64,000 nucleotides of DNA from Sulfitobacter sabulilitoris (GCF_005887615.1 NZ_VANS01000002.1:620001-684000), one strand, 5' to 3'. Shown: positions 8,053 through 16,581, counted from the stretch's first letter. The notes: generated from the sequence alone by a model not told the origin. Numbers and translations: made by a program.

Positions 8053-9054
8053 ATGATCGAAACCCCGTACCTTCTTTTTCTGGGCGACGCGCCGGATCAA
8101 CTGGCCGCGAAAGTGGCGCAGGGCATCAAGGACTGGCGGCCCGAAAACGCCGTCGGCCAGTTCCGGATGGATGGGTGTCAGGCCGATGTGCGCCTGCCCG
8201 ACATGACGCTGGAGGAGGCGAAGGCCGCCGGCGCCCGGACGCTGGTGATCGGCGTGGCGAATCGCGGCGGCAAGATCAGCGCCGCCTGGCGCGAGGTGCT
8301 GGTCGCGGCGCTCGAGGCGGGCTTTGACCTGGCGAGCGGATTGCACAACCTGTTGCGCGACGTGCCGGAACTGGCCGCGGCGGCGCAGGCGAACGGGCGG
8401 TCGCTGCACGACGTGCGCGTGCCGTCGGTGGAGTATCCGATTGCCAATGGCGTCAGGCGGCGTGGCAAGCGCGTGCTGGCGGTCGGCACCGATTGTTCGG
8501 TGGGCAAGATGTACACCGGGCTGGCGCTGGACGCCGCGATGAAGGCGCGGGGCATGAAGAGTTCCTTCCGCGCCACCGGGCAGACCGGGATCCTGATCAC
8601 CGGAGAAGGCATTCCGCTGGACGCGGTGATCGCGGATTTCATGGCTGGATCGGTGGAATGGCTGACCCCCGACAATGACGAGGATCACTGGGACATCATC
8701 GAGGGGCAGGGCAGCCTGTTCCACGTGTCCTATTCCGGCGTCACGATGGCGCTGATCCACGGCGGGCAGCCCGACGCGCTGATCCTGAGCCACGAGCCGA
8801 CACGCAAGACGATGCGCGGCCTGCCGGATTACGCGCTTCCGTCGCTGGAGGCGCTGCGCGAGACGGCGTTGACGATGGCGCGGGTGGCCAACCCCGCCTG
8901 CGAGGTGATTGGCGTGTCGGTGAACACGCAGGCCTTGGGCGAGGATGAGGCGTTGGCCTATCTGGCGCAGGTCGAGCGTGAGACGGGGCTGCCAACGGTC
9001 GATCCGTTCCGACAGGGGGCGGCGCGTTTGGCGGACGCGCTGGAACGCCTGTGA
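8053..9054 (+). CDS. dgcN: D-glutamate N-acetyltransferase DgcN (DUF1611)
   Basis: A 333-residue DUF1611-family protein. The N-terminal Rossmann-like part is followed by a P-loop-like motif, GTDCSVGK at 145-152, and a C-terminal half containing EGQGSLFHVSYSGV. The family includes DgcN, which acetylates D-glutamate in a marine proteobacterial D-Glu catabolic route. AAGGAG lies just before the ATG. The next gene is the matching racemase dgcA, and a D-amino-acid aminotransferase follows, so the three form one transcription unit. The call rests on family plus the dgcN-dgcA pairing. Confidence 0.85.
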   Translation: MIETPYLLFLGDAPDQLAAKVAQGIKDWRPENAVGQFRMDGCQADVRLPDMTLEEAKAAGARTLVIGVANRGGKISAAWREVLVAALEAGFDLASGLHNLLRDVPELAAAAQANGRSLHDVRVPSVEYPIANGVRRRGKRVLAVGTDCSVGKMYTGLALDAAMKARGMKSSFRATGQTGILITGEGIPLDAVIADFMAGSVEWLTPDNDEDHWDIIEGQGSLFHVSYSGVTMALIHGGQPDALILSHEPTRKTMRGLPDYALPSLEALRETALTMARVANPACEVIGVSVNTQALGEDEALAYLAQVERETGLPTVDPFRQGAARLADALERL

Positions 9055-9072
9055 GGCCCGCACTTGCGGCCA

Positions 9073-9117
9073 CCGCCGGAGCCTCCGGCGGGAGTATTTT
9101 GGACCCAAAGAAGAGGA
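9073..9117 (+). repeat. GCCTCCGGCGG element, copy 1
   Basis: CCGCCGG (9073-9079) and CCGGCGG (9085-9091) form a 7-bp stem with a five-base loop, followed by GAGTATTTT and a purine-rich CAAAGAAGAGG. It lies just after the dgcN stop. Its purine end (AAGAGG) serves as the ribosome-binding site of dgcA. Related copies are at 14837, 36759, 36930 (inverted) and 41328. Confidence 0.7.
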
Positions 9118-9121
9118 TGTG

Positions 9122-10087
9122 ATGCGCATTGAGGTAAGCCGGGATATCTTTCCGCTGGCGCAGGTGTTCACGATCAGCCGTGGATCCCGGTCTGAGGCGC
9201 AGGTGCTGACGGTTCGAATCGGTGAGGGCGATTTGACCGGTTGGGGCGAATGCGTGCCCTACGCGCGCTACGACGAGACGCTGGATACTGTGGCGGCGCA
9301 GATCGAGGCGCTGCCGGGCGATGTGACGCGTGCGGCGCTTTACGATCTGTTGCCGGCGGGGGCCGCGCGCAACGCGGTGGATTGCGCGCTGTGGGATCTT
9401 GAGGCCAAGCGCGCGGGCAGGCGGGTCTGGGAGCTGGCCGGGCTGCCCGAACCGGGGCCGGAGATCACGGCATATACCCTGTCGTTGGACAGCCCGGAGA
9501 AGATGCAGGCGCAGGCCGCGCGAAACGCGCATCGGCCACTGCTGAAGATCAAGCTGGGCACACCCGACGACATGCCGCGGCTGGAGGCGGTGCGCGCCGG
9601 TGCGCCGGCCTCGCGGATCATCATCGACGCCAACGAGGGCTGGTCGGCGGAGGTCTATGCGGACCTGGCGCCGCACCTGCTGCGCCTGGGCGTCGACCTG
9701 GTCGAGCAGCCCTTGCCCGCGGGCGATGACGAGGCGTTGATCGGGATGGACCGGCCGGTGCCTGTCTGTGCGGATGAAAGTTGTCACGACCGCGGGTCGT
9801 TGGCCGGGCTGAAGGGCAAATACGATGTGATCAACATCAAGCTGGACAAGACCGGCGGTCTGACAGAGGCGCTGGCGCTGCGGGCAGAGGGCATTGCGCA
9901 GGGGTATGGCGTGATGGTCGGCTGCATGGTCGGGTCGAGCCTGGCGATGGCGCCCGCGACGCTGGTGGCGCAGGGGGCGACGATCACCGACCTTGACGGG
10001 CCACTGTTGTTGGCCGAAGACCGTGAGATGGCCTTGAAGTTTGACGCCCGCGGGGTGCATCCGCCCAGCGCGGCCCTCTGGGGATAG
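9122..10087 (+). CDS. dgcA: N-acetyl-D-glutamate racemase DgcA (enolase superfamily)
   Basis: A 321-residue enolase-superfamily enzyme of the dipeptide-epimerase type. The capping domain spans about residues 1-110 and the barrel follows. Expected catalytic groups are present: KIK at 142-144, metal ligands Asp169, Glu195 and Asp218, and the second Lys near 240 (NIKLDKTGG). DgcA converts N-acetyl-D-Glu made by DgcN to the L form. The start at 9122 follows AAGAGG inside the repeat element. Adjacent muconate/dipeptide epimerase functions are possible by family alone; the dgcN neighbour favours DgcA. Confidence 0.85.
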   Translation: MRIEVSRDIFPLAQVFTISRGSRSEAQVLTVRIGEGDLTGWGECVPYARYDETLDTVAAQIEALPGDVTRAALYDLLPAGAARNAVDCALWDLEAKRAGRRVWELAGLPEPGPEITAYTLSLDSPEKMQAQAARNAHRPLLKIKLGTPDDMPRLEAVRAGAPASRIIIDANEGWSAEVYADLAPHLLRLGVDLVEQPLPAGDDEALIGMDRPVPVCADESCHDRGSLAGLKGKYDVINIKLDKTGGLTEALALRAEGIAQGYGVMVGCMVGSSLAMAPATLVAQGATITDLDGPLLLAEDREMALKFDARGVHPPSAALWG

Positions 10088-10095
10088 GAGAGACG

Positions 10096-10959
10096 ATGAT
10101 GCGCACGGTATATGTGAATGGCGAGTACCTGCCCGAGACTGAGGCGAAGGTGTCGATCTTTGATCGCGGGTTCTTGATGGCCGACGGCGTCTACGAGGTG
10201 ACGTCGGTGCTGGATGGGAAGCTGATAGATTTCGAAGGTCATGCCCTGCGGTTGCAGCGGTCACTGGACGAGTTGGACATGCGCAACCCGATCTCGAGCG
10301 AGGATCTGCTGGAGGTTCATCGGGAGTTGGTGCGCCTCAACGGGATCGACGAGGGGATGATCTATCTGCAGATCACGCGCGGTGCGCCGGGCGACAGGGA
10401 TTTCGTTTTTCCCGATCCCGAAACGACCGATCCGACGATCGTTCTGTTTACTCAGAACAAGCCAGGACTGGCCGACAATCCGGCGGCGAAACAGGGGATC
10501 AAGGTCATCAGCATCGAAGACATCCGCTGGGGGCGGCGCGATATCAAGACGGTGCAACTGCTCTATCCCAGCATGGGCAAGATGATGGCGAAAAAGGCGG
10601 GCGCCGACGACGCATGGATGGTCGAGGACGGCGTGGTGACCGAGGGCACAAGCAACAACGCCTATATCGTCAAGGGCAACCGGATCATCACCCGCAGCCT
10701 GTCGCAGTCCATTCTGCACGGTATCACGCGTGCCGCCGTGCTGCGCTTTGCCCGCGAAGCGCAGATGGAGGTCGAGGAGCGTGATTTCACCATCGCCGAG
10801 GCGCAGGAGGCCGATGAGGCCTTTGTCACCTCGGCCAGCACTTTCGTGATGCCTGTGGTCGAGATCGACGGGGTCGCGCTTGGCGGCGGTGTGCCGGGAC
10901 GGGTCGCGCCACGCCTGCGCGAGATCTATCTGGACGAGAGCCGCAAGGCCGCGATCTGA
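10096..10959 (+). CDS. dat: D-amino-acid aminotransferase (PLP fold type IV)
   Basis: A 287-residue class-IV aminotransferase, the family's normal length. The PLP-binding lysine is Lys151 in RRDIKTVQLL, and the phosphate-binding and substrate loop GVVTEGTSNNAYI follows. It interconverts D-alanine or other D-amino acids with D-glutamate. It begins eight bases after dgcA and is surely in the same operon, so it may feed or drain the D-Glu pool used by DgcN and DgcA. Branched-chain aminotransferase relatives share the fold, but D-AAT features and context favour this call. Confidence 0.88.
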   Translation: MMRTVYVNGEYLPETEAKVSIFDRGFLMADGVYEVTSVLDGKLIDFEGHALRLQRSLDELDMRNPISSEDLLEVHRELVRLNGIDEGMIYLQITRGAPGDRDFVFPDPETTDPTIVLFTQNKPGLADNPAAKQGIKVISIEDIRWGRRDIKTVQLLYPSMGKMMAKKAGADDAWMVEDGVVTEGTSNNAYIVKGNRIITRSLSQSILHGITRAAVLRFAREAQMEVEERDFTIAEAQEADEAFVTSASTFVMPVVEIDGVALGGGVPGRVAPRLREIYLDESRKAAI

Positions 10960-10985
10960 CATCTGCGGCGGCTTGCGGTCCCTGC

Positions 10986-11021
10986 CCGGAATTCTGAAAG
11001 TTCCGGTCCGTTTCCCTTGCA
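10986..11021 (+). terminator. CCGGAA/TTCCGG hairpin with T-rich tail (copy B)
   Basis: CCGGAA (10986-10991) pairs with TTCCGG (11001-11006) and is followed by TCCGTTTCCCTTGCA. It ends the dgcN-dgcA-dat operon, facing the convergent DUF1244 gene. Stem and 15-base tail are almost identical to the element at 5262-5298. Confidence 0.6.
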
Positions 11022-11044
11022 AGACGACGGGCGGTGCGGTCGGG

Positions 11045-11371
11045 TCAGGATTTCCTTTCGACGTTTTCGGTGAAAGCGGTCTTGAAGGCATCCTGTTGCG
11101 TTCCGCTGGCCTCGGTCTGGTAGGTGGCCTTCCACTCGTCCATCGTCATGCCGTAGAACAGTTCGCGCGCCTCGTCCTTGGTCATCTCCATGCCGCGTTC
11201 CGCCGCTGCTTCCTGATACCAGCGGGACAGGCAGTTGCGGCAAAACCCCGCCAGGTTCATCAAGTCGATGTTCTGCACATCGGTGCGGTCCTGCATCAGG
11301 TGCTGCTGCAGGCGCCGGTAGGCCGCGGCCTGCAGTTCGATTTCGGTCTGGGTCGGGGTGGCATCGGGCAT
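11045..11371 (-). CDS. DUF1244 family protein
   Basis: A 108-residue soluble protein with the DUF1244 signature GFCRNCLSRWYQEAA (two cysteines) followed by YGMTMDEWKATYQ. AGGAG lies ten bases before the start at 11371; the slightly longer frame to 11398 would run into the next gene. It follows the N-formylglutamate amidohydrolase gene on the same strand by 23 bases, so both are probably one transcript. The function of the family is unknown. Confidence 0.9.
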   Translation of the reverse strand: MPDATPTQTEIELQAAAYRRLQQHLMQDRTDVQNIDLMNLAGFCRNCLSRWYQEAAAERGMEMTKDEARELFYGMTMDEWKATYQTEASGTQQDAFKTAFTENVERKS

Positions 11372-11394
11372 GTCGGAAGCTCCTGTTGGGTCAG

Positions 11395-12132
11395 TCAAAG
11401 ATCGGTCCGGGCCAGAACCGTTTCAAGTATCGGCGCCATCCGGTCGGCCCAGGCGGTCTGGCCGTAGTCCTCTGCGATCAGGTCGTTGCGCAGTTCGATC
11501 AGCACGTGCGGCCGGCCGTGGCGCAGGGCGTGGCGGTCCATCGTGTCGCCGCGCATTCGGCCGGTGTAGGGTTCGTTATCGCCCAGGGTCAGGTCCGGCT
11601 CTGCTGCCAGATGCGCCATCAACGGGTCGGCGAACCGCCGGTCGTCGGCATACAGGACGCCGATCTGCCATGGCCGGGGCGGTCGCCCGCGCAACTGCGG
11701 CGTAAAGCTGTGAACCGACACGATGACCGTGCCCGGACGCGCGGCCAGATCGGCCAGCGCGGCATGGTAGGGCCGGTAGCACAGATCGAGCCTGCGTTCG
11801 CGTTCTGCCGCGTCGGCGTGGCGGTTGCCGGGGATCAACGTACCGTCGTAGAGCTTCATCAGAAGCGTCGGGTCGTCTTCGCCGCGGTTCGGGTCAACGA
11901 CAAGCCGCGAGAAATTGGACAGGATCACCGGGCTGTCGAGCCGCTGCGCCAGCGCACGGCTGACCCCGGCGGCGCCGATGTCGAACGCGATATGCCGGTC
12001 CATGTCCGCGGGCAACAGGCCCAGGTCACCGCCTGCGACCGCCGGCGGAACCAGGTTCGACGCGTGGTCGCATACGACAAGCCAGCGCCCTGGTCGGTCG
12101 AGGCCATCGCTAAAAAAAGGAGTGTATGTCAT
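11395..12132 (-). CDS. N-formylglutamate amidohydrolase-family enzyme
   Basis: A 245-residue protein of the N-formylglutamate amidohydrolase (HutG/FGase) family. Likely zinc-binding segments are CDHASN near the N-terminus and VSVHSFTP in the middle; HVLIELRNDLI is typical of the C-terminal part. The family hydrolyses N-acylated glutamate or related acyl groups. No hut genes are nearby. It lies convergent to the D-glutamate cluster, which makes N-acetyl-L-Glu, so a deacylase role in that route is conceivable but unproven. It is divergent from pyk. Confidence 0.88.
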   Translation of the reverse strand: MTYTPFFSDGLDRPGRWLVVCDHASNLVPPAVAGGDLGLLPADMDRHIAFDIGAAGVSRALAQRLDSPVILSNFSRLVVDPNRGEDDPTLLMKLYDGTLIPGNRHADAAERERRLDLCYRPYHAALADLAARPGTVIVSVHSFTPQLRGRPPRPWQIGVLYADDRRFADPLMAHLAAEPDLTLGDNEPYTGRMRGDTMDRHALRHGRPHVLIELRNDLIAEDYGQTAWADRMAPILETVLARTDL

Positions 12133-12208
12133 TTACCTTACACCTTAGTCATCGCACTGTTAGGGCAGTTGCCTGAAAATGAAAACCGGGTGATAAGCCC
12201 TGGGCGTC

Positions 12209-12220
12209 GTTAGCGATAAC
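12209..12220. promoter_or_regulatory. LacI-type operator-like palindrome upstream of pyk
   Basis: GTTAGCGATAAC has GTTA/TAAC arms around a CG-containing centre, the usual form of LacI-family operators. It lies about 50 bases before the pyk start, in the divergent region with the amidohydrolase gene. In Rhodobacter a LacI-type regulator (CceR) controls central carbon genes, which makes it a candidate binder; the exact consensus was not checked. Confidence 0.45.
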
Positions 12221-12269
12221 ATCGCAATGATTTGGGCGCGCCACGACAGAAAAAAGGATGCATGATAGG

Positions 12270-13715
12270 ATGAGACGGCTTCGCAATGTCAAGATCGTGG
12301 CGACCCTCGGTCCGGCGTCGGACACTTACGACATGATCCACGCGCTGCATGTGGCCGGCGCGGATGTCTTCCGTTTGAACATGAGCCACGGAAGCCATGA
12401 CGAGATTCGCGAAAAGCACCGGATCATTCGGCAGATCGAACAGGATACCGGATCGACGATCGGTATCCTCGCGGACCTTCAGGGGCCGAAATTGCGCGTC
12501 GGTGTCTTTGCACAGGAAAGCGAGCAGCTTGACGAAGGCGATGCATTTCGGCTCGATCTGGACAACGCCGAAGGCGACCGGACCCGGGTCTGCCTGCCGC
12601 ACCCCGAGATTTTCGCGGCGCTCGAACCGGGGGCCAGCCTGTTGGTCAACGATGGCAAGATCCGCCTCAGGGTCGAGAGGTGCGGCGACGACTACGCCGA
12701 CTGCACGGTGGTCGCGGGCGGTGTGATCTCCAATCGAAAGGGCGTGAACGTGCCCGACGTCATGCTGCCGTTGGCCGCGCTCAGCGACAAGGACCGCGCC
12801 GATCTGGAATTCGTGTGCGCGCTCGGCGTGGATTGGCTTGCCCTGTCCTTTGTCCAGCGGGCCGAAGACGTCGTCGAGGCGCGCGATCTGGCCAAGGGCC
12901 GGGCCGCGATCTTGTCGAAAATCGAAAAACCCTCTGCGGTGACGCATTTCGAGGCGATCCTCGCCGCCAGCGACGGGATAATGGTGGCGCGCGGGGATCT
13001 GGGCGTTGAATTGCCCGTCCAGAATGTGCCGCCGATCCAGAAGCGACTGGTCCGCAAATGCCGTACGGCGGCAAAGCCCGTTATCGTGGCGACCCAGATG
13101 CTCGAGAGCATGATCGAAAGCCCGATGCCGACCCGTGCCGAGGTGTCGGACGTGGCAACCGCGATCTATGAGGGGGCCGACGCAGTGATGCTGTCGGCGG
13201 AATCGGCGGCGGGCAGCTATCCGGTCGAGGCCGTGACGACGATGAACAATGTCGCCATCGAGGTCGAACAGGATCCGACCTATACCCAGATCATCGAAGC
13301 CTCGCGTATCACCGAAGGCAAGTCGATCGCCGATGGCATCGTGTCGGCCGCGCGCGAGATCGCCGAGACTACCGACATCAAGGCGATCTGCTGCTTCACC
13401 CAAAGCGGGACGACAGCGCTCTTGACGGCGCGCGAACGCCCCCGCGTTCCGATCATCGCGATGACGCCGCTTGTCGGCACGGCGCGGCGCCTGGCGCTAA
13501 GCTGGGGGACGAACTGCGTACTGACCGAAACGCTGGACAGGTTCAAGATGGCTGTGGTTGCCGCGGCACGCGCGGCGCGTTCCGAAGGGTTTGCCGGACC
13601 GCAGGATCAGATCGTCGTCACCGCCGGGGTGCCGTTCAACGTGCCGGGCAGCACGAACATCCTGCGGGTCGCGCCCTGCGACGAACGTTTGATTTTCAGC
13701 ACCGATCCGGAGTAG
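12270..13715 (+). CDS. pyk: Pyruvate kinase
   Basis: A 481-residue pyruvate kinase, converting PEP and ADP to pyruvate and ATP in lower glycolysis or the Entner-Doudoroff route. The N-terminal barrel begins RRLRNVKIVATLGPAS. Active-site segments include RLNMSHG, ILSKIEKPSAV with the catalytic Lys, GIMVARGDLGVE and the peptide MLESMIESPMPTRAEVSD. The C-terminal allosteric domain starts near residue 345. The start at 12270 is spaced about ten bases from AAAAAGG; an in-frame ATG at 12258 lies too close to it. Expressed alone or with the small gene that follows. Confidence 0.97.
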   Translation: MRRLRNVKIVATLGPASDTYDMIHALHVAGADVFRLNMSHGSHDEIREKHRIIRQIEQDTGSTIGILADLQGPKLRVGVFAQESEQLDEGDAFRLDLDNAEGDRTRVCLPHPEIFAALEPGASLLVNDGKIRLRVERCGDDYADCTVVAGGVISNRKGVNVPDVMLPLAALSDKDRADLEFVCALGVDWLALSFVQRAEDVVEARDLAKGRAAILSKIEKPSAVTHFEAILAASDGIMVARGDLGVELPVQNVPPIQKRLVRKCRTAAKPVIVATQMLESMIESPMPTRAEVSDVATAIYEGADAVMLSAESAAGSYPVEAVTTMNNVAIEVEQDPTYTQIIEASRITEGKSIADGIVSAAREIAETTDIKAICCFTQSGTTALLTARERPRVPIIAMTPLVGTARRLALSWGTNCVLTETLDRFKMAVVAAARAARSEGFAGPQDQIVVTAGVPFNVPGSTNILRVAPCDERLIFSTDPE

Positions 13716-13747
13716 CGTGACGCCACGTAAATAGTGGAGTACCCGTC

Positions 13748-13972
13748 ATGGACCCCGATCTCGCCTTGGTGTTGGGCATTATTGTTGCGGCTTTCTCGGT
13801 TCCATCGATCCTTTCGGCGATCAGCGACGGGCGCGCGCCGCGGGCATCTGCCCTCACGATACTGATTGCGGGGGGGTTGGTTCTCTATGCGATCCAGTAC
13901 ACTCCGGGCGGGTACGCGTTGGAGGAGGTGCCGGACATCTTTGTGCGTGTCGTGGGGCGGTACATGCCCTGA
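13748..13972 (+). CDS. Small two-span membrane protein, hypothetical
   Basis: A 74-residue protein with two hydrophobic segments, about residues 5-24 (LALVLGIIVAAFSVPSIL) and 33-50 (ASALTILIAGGLVLYAIQYT), joined by a basic loop. The C-terminus ends RVVGRYMP. It lies 32 bases after pyk on the same strand and is followed by the rpmI promoter, so it probably shares the pyk transcript. No characterised family is recognised. The clean length, membrane pattern and placement support a real gene. Confidence 0.7.
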   Translation: MDPDLALVLGIIVAAFSVPSILSAISDGRAPRASALTILIAGGLVLYAIQYTPGGYALEEVPDIFVRVVGRYMP

Positions 13973-14004
13973 GGCCATGTTGGGTCCGGGCGGTCCGACC
14001 CCTC

Positions 14005-14033
14005 TTGCATGTCCTGCGATTGCCGCCTATACG
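14005..14033 (+). promoter_or_regulatory. Sigma-70 promoter for rpmI-rplT
   Basis: TTGCAT (14005-14010) and TATACG (14028-14033) are 17 bases apart. Transcription would begin near 14040 and leave a leader of about 70 bases before rpmI. infC is not adjacent, so the two ribosomal genes depend on their own promoter. Confidence 0.6.
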
Positions 14034-14112
14034 GCGCACTTCGATCCGCGGGACCGGCCAATGTGGCATGCCGAGTCGCGCGCAATACCGACCCGAACCA
14101 TAGGAGACGGAA

Positions 14113-14313
14113 ATGCCCAAGATGAAGACGAAATCAAGCGCCAAGAAGCGCTTCAAGGTGACCTCCACTGGCAAGGTCATCGGCGGCCAGGCCGGCAAAC
14201 GGCATGGCATGATCAAGCGGACCAAGAAATTCATCCGCGACGCACGGGGTACGACGGTATTGTCCGCGCCCGACGCCAAGATCATCAAGGGCTTCATGCC
14301 CTACGACCGCTAA
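14113..14313 (+). CDS. rpmI: 50S ribosomal protein L35
   Basis: A 66-residue L35, the normal length, beginning [17 protein letters not shown] and containing [18 protein letters not shown]. It is a basic late-assembling protein of the large subunit. ATAGGAGACGG upstream gives a strong binding site. rplT follows after 18 bases, the standard rpmI-rplT pair. Confidence 0.98.
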   Translation: MPKMKTKSSAKKRFKVTSTGKVIGGQAGKRHGMIKRTKKFIRDARGTTVLSAPDAKIIKGFMPYDR

Positions 14314-14331
14314 GCCAGAAGGAATACAGAC

Positions 14332-14697
14332 ATGTCCCGAGTCAAAGGTGGAACAGTCACCCACGCCCGCCACAAGAAGGTCATCAAGGCCGCCAAAGGT
14401 TACTACGGTCGCCGCAAGAGCACTTTTAAGGTCGCGCGTCAGGCCGTCGACAAGGCCAACCAATACGCAACCCGTGACCGTAAGAACCGCAAGCGCAACT
14501 TCCGTGCGCTTTGGATCCAGCGGATCAACGCCGCCGTGCGCAGCCATGACGAGGCGCTGACATACTCGCGCTTCATCAACGGCTTGTCGCTGGCCGGTAT
14601 CGAAGTGGACCGCAAGGTCCTGGCCGATCTGGCCGTGCACGAACCCGACGCCTTTGGTGCGATCGTGAAGCAGGCGCAGGACGCACTGGCCGCATAA
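14332..14697 (+). CDS. rplT: 50S ribosomal protein L20
   Basis: A 121-residue L20 with the family start [19 protein letters not shown] and the core [17 protein letters not shown]20 binds 23S rRNA early in assembly and in some bacteria represses its own operon; no L20-binding leader could be recognised here. It is the second gene of the rpmI-rplT unit and is followed at once by a strong terminator. Confidence 0.98.
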   Translation: MSRVKGGTVTHARHKKVIKAAKGYYGRRKSTFKVARQAVDKANQYATRDRKNRKRNFRALWIQRINAAVRSHDEALTYSRFINGLSLAGIEVDRKVLADLAVHEPDAFGAIVKQAQDALAA

Positions 14698-14721
14698 GCG
14701 CCGCTGTCAAAACGGTATCCA

Positions 14722-14754
14722 AAGCGCCGCTTCATGCCGAAGCGGCGCTTTTTT
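14722..14754 (+). terminator. Rho-independent terminator of rpmI-rplT
   Basis: AAGCGCCGCTTC pairs with GAAGCGGCGCTT around the loop ATGCC, followed by a run of T. This is the clearest intrinsic terminator in the window. Confidence 0.92.
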
Positions 14755-14801
14755 CATGTCCGACGCTGTCTTGATGTGCGGCTTGCGCCGCGCGACATGT
14801 T

Positions 14802-14831
14802 TCGCGGATCTTTTTTACAAAAGATCCGCGA
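14802..14831. repeat. 13-bp perfect inverted repeat with TTAC loop
   Basis: Left arm TCGCGGATCTTTT (14802-14814) and right arm AAAAGATCCGCGA (14819-14831) are fully complementary, with a four-base loop. It carries T-runs on both strands and so could end transcription from either side. It lies in the convergent region between rplT and the GFA gene. Confidence 0.75.
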
Positions 14832-14836
14832 TCGGT

Positions 14837-14894
14837 GCCTCCGGCGGGGATATTTAGAAAACAAAAGAAGTAGGCTGTCTTTCGCTTCTTTTGT
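14837..14894 (+). repeat. GCCTCCGGCGG element, copy 2, with adjoining hairpin
   Basis: GCCTCCGGCGGGGATATTT begins at 14837 and its end ACAAAAGAAG (14861-14870) is also the left arm of a 10-bp hairpin with CTTCTTTTGT (14885-14894). On the minus strand this hairpin would face the end of the GFA gene. It follows two other terminator-like hairpins. Confidence 0.65.
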
Positions 14895-14955
14895 GTCTGA
14901 ATGCCCCGGGAACTGGGGCCGAGCCCCGACCGCGGTAGAACCGGGCGAACGGGCA

Positions 14956-15363
14956 TTACCTTTTCGGCAATCGCTCGAACTGCGGCAGGCCGTCCTTGAT
15001 CTGGTGAAAGGGTTGTCGGTCGAGGGTGTGGATCGCCATCGCCGGTTGGTCATAGGCCGCGGGGGTGTCCAAAGTGCCGACCTTGAGGATGACGGAGGCC
15101 AACCCGGGGCGCCGCGTCGCGATGTGGGTGCCGCAGTCGGTGCAGAATTCCCGCGTCACCGGTGTGTCCAGATCGCTTCGGGCAAAAAACCTTGGGCTGC
15201 CCTTGGTGTATTCGAACCCGTCTTGCGGCATCAGCATGAAGAAATTCGGCCCGCCGCCGGATATGTATTGGCATTCGCGGCAATGGCATTGCGCCTTGAA
15301 CGTGGGCGCGCCCTGCGCGCTGTAGCGCAGCGCGCCGCAGTAGCATCCGCCTGTCAGTGTCAT
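14956..15363 (-). CDS. GFA (CENP-V/GFA domain) family protein
   Basis: A 135-residue protein of the GFA family (glutathione-dependent formaldehyde-activating enzyme-like). Zinc-binding cysteines appear in the expected pattern: [19 protein letters not shown] and FCTDCGTH. Many members are annotated as formaldehyde-activating but most have no proven activity, so only the fold is claimed. It is divergent from pheS, sharing the region 15364-15507, and converges with rplT. Confidence 0.9.
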   Translation of the reverse strand: MTLTGGCYCGALRYSAQGAPTFKAQCHCRECQYISGGGPNFFMLMPQDGFEYTKGSPRFFARSDLDTPVTREFCTDCGTHIATRRPGLASVILKVGTLDTPAAYDQPAMAIHTLDRQPFHQIKDGLPQFERLPKR

Positions 15364-15507
15364 CCGCTGTCTCCTTCTTGCCGGGCGTGTCCAGTGTGGG
15401 GCGGACGCGGCCCCGCGGCAAGAGGGATGCGCGAAACCGGGTGCGGCGGCTTGTATTCAGGCGCGGTTCTGGTAGCACGTCTGCGACATAAAGCAGGCGG
15501 AGCGGTC

Positions 15508-16581
15508 ATGGACGATCTCAAGCGCAAATATCTGGGGCAGATTGCCGAGGCGACCGACGAGGCCGCTCTTGAGGTGATCCGCCTTGCCGCCGTGGGCAAA
15601 AAGGGCGAAGTCGCGCTGAAGATGCGCGAGCTTGGCAAGATGACGCCGGAAGAGCGTCAGGCCGCGGGTCCGGCGCTGAATGCCCTCAAGGACGAGATCA
15701 ATTCGGCGCTGAGCGCCAAGAAGGCCGGCCTTGCCGATGCGGCGCTGGACGAGCGGTTGCGGTCGGAATGGCTGGACGTGACATTGCCCGTCCGCCCGCG
15801 GCGCGAAGGCACGATCCACCCGATCAGCCAGGTCAGCGAGGAAGTCGCCGCGATCTTTGCCGAGTTGGGGTTTTCCGTGGCAGAGGGCCCGCGCATCGAT
15901 ACCGATTGGTACAATTTCGACGCGCTGAACATTCCCGGCCACCACCCCGCGCGCGCCGAGATGGACACGTTTTACATGCACCGCGCCGAGGGCGACAACC
16001 GTCCGCCACACGTGTTGCGCACCCACACCAGCCCGGTGCAGATCCGCACGATGGAGGCGCAGGGCGCGCCGTTGCGCATCATCTGTCCCGGTGGCGTCTA
16101 CCGCGCGGACTATGACCAGACGCATACACCGATGTTCCACCAAGTCGAGGGGCTGGCCATTGACCGCGACATATCGATGGCAAACCTGAAGTGGACGCTG
16201 GAGGAATTCTTCAGCGCTTTCTTTGAAATCGACGGCATCAAGACGCGGTTTCGCGCCTCCCATTTCCCCTTCACCGAACCGTCGGCGGAGGTGGACATTC
16301 AGTGCTCATGGGTTGACGGTCAATTGCGCATCGGCGAGGGCGACGGCTGGATGGAAGTTCTCGGCTCGGGCATGGTGCACCCCAAGGTGCTGGCCGCGGG
16401 CGGGATCGACCCCGACAAGTGGCAGGGCTTTGCCTTTGGCATGGGAATCGACCGGATCGCGATGCTGAAATACGGCATCCCGGATTTGCGGGCGTTCTTT
16501 GACAGCGATTTGCGGTGGTTGCGGCATTATGGTTTCGCGTCACTGGACCAGCCAACGCTGCATGGCGGGCTGTCGCGGTAA
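15508..16581 (+). CDS. pheS: Phenylalanine-tRNA ligase alpha subunit
   Basis: A 357-residue PheS. The N-terminal coiled-coil arm (about residues 1-90) binds tRNA. The class-II catalytic core follows, with motif 2 [18 protein letters not shown] and motif 3 [18 protein letters not shown]. It acts with PheT as an alpha2-beta2 enzyme charging tRNA-Phe. The start MDDLKRKY at 15508 has GCGGAG upstream. pheT follows after 62 bases. The long upstream open extension contains other genes and is not coding. Confidence 0.97.
   Translation: MDDLKRKYLGQIAEATDEAALEVIRLAAVGKKGEVALKMRELGKMTPEERQAAGPALNALKDEINSALSAKKAGLADAALDERLRSEWLDVTLPVRPRREGTIHPISQVSEEVAAIFAELGFSVAEGPRIDTDWYNFDALNIPGHHPARAEMDTFYMHRAEGDNRPPHVLRTHTSPVQIRTMEAQGAPLRIICPGGVYRADYDQTHTPMFHQVEGLAIDRDISMANLKWTLEEFFSAFFEIDGIKTRFRASHFPFTEPSAEVDIQCSWVDGQLRIGEGDGWMEVLGSGMVHPKVLAAGGIDPDKWQGFAFGMGIDRIAMLKYGIPDLRAFFDSDLRWLRHYGFASLDQPTLHGGLSR

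Noticed and set aside
14134-14640. Minus-strand frame opposite rpmI and rplT
   Set aside because: Entirely opposite two certain ribosomal genes.
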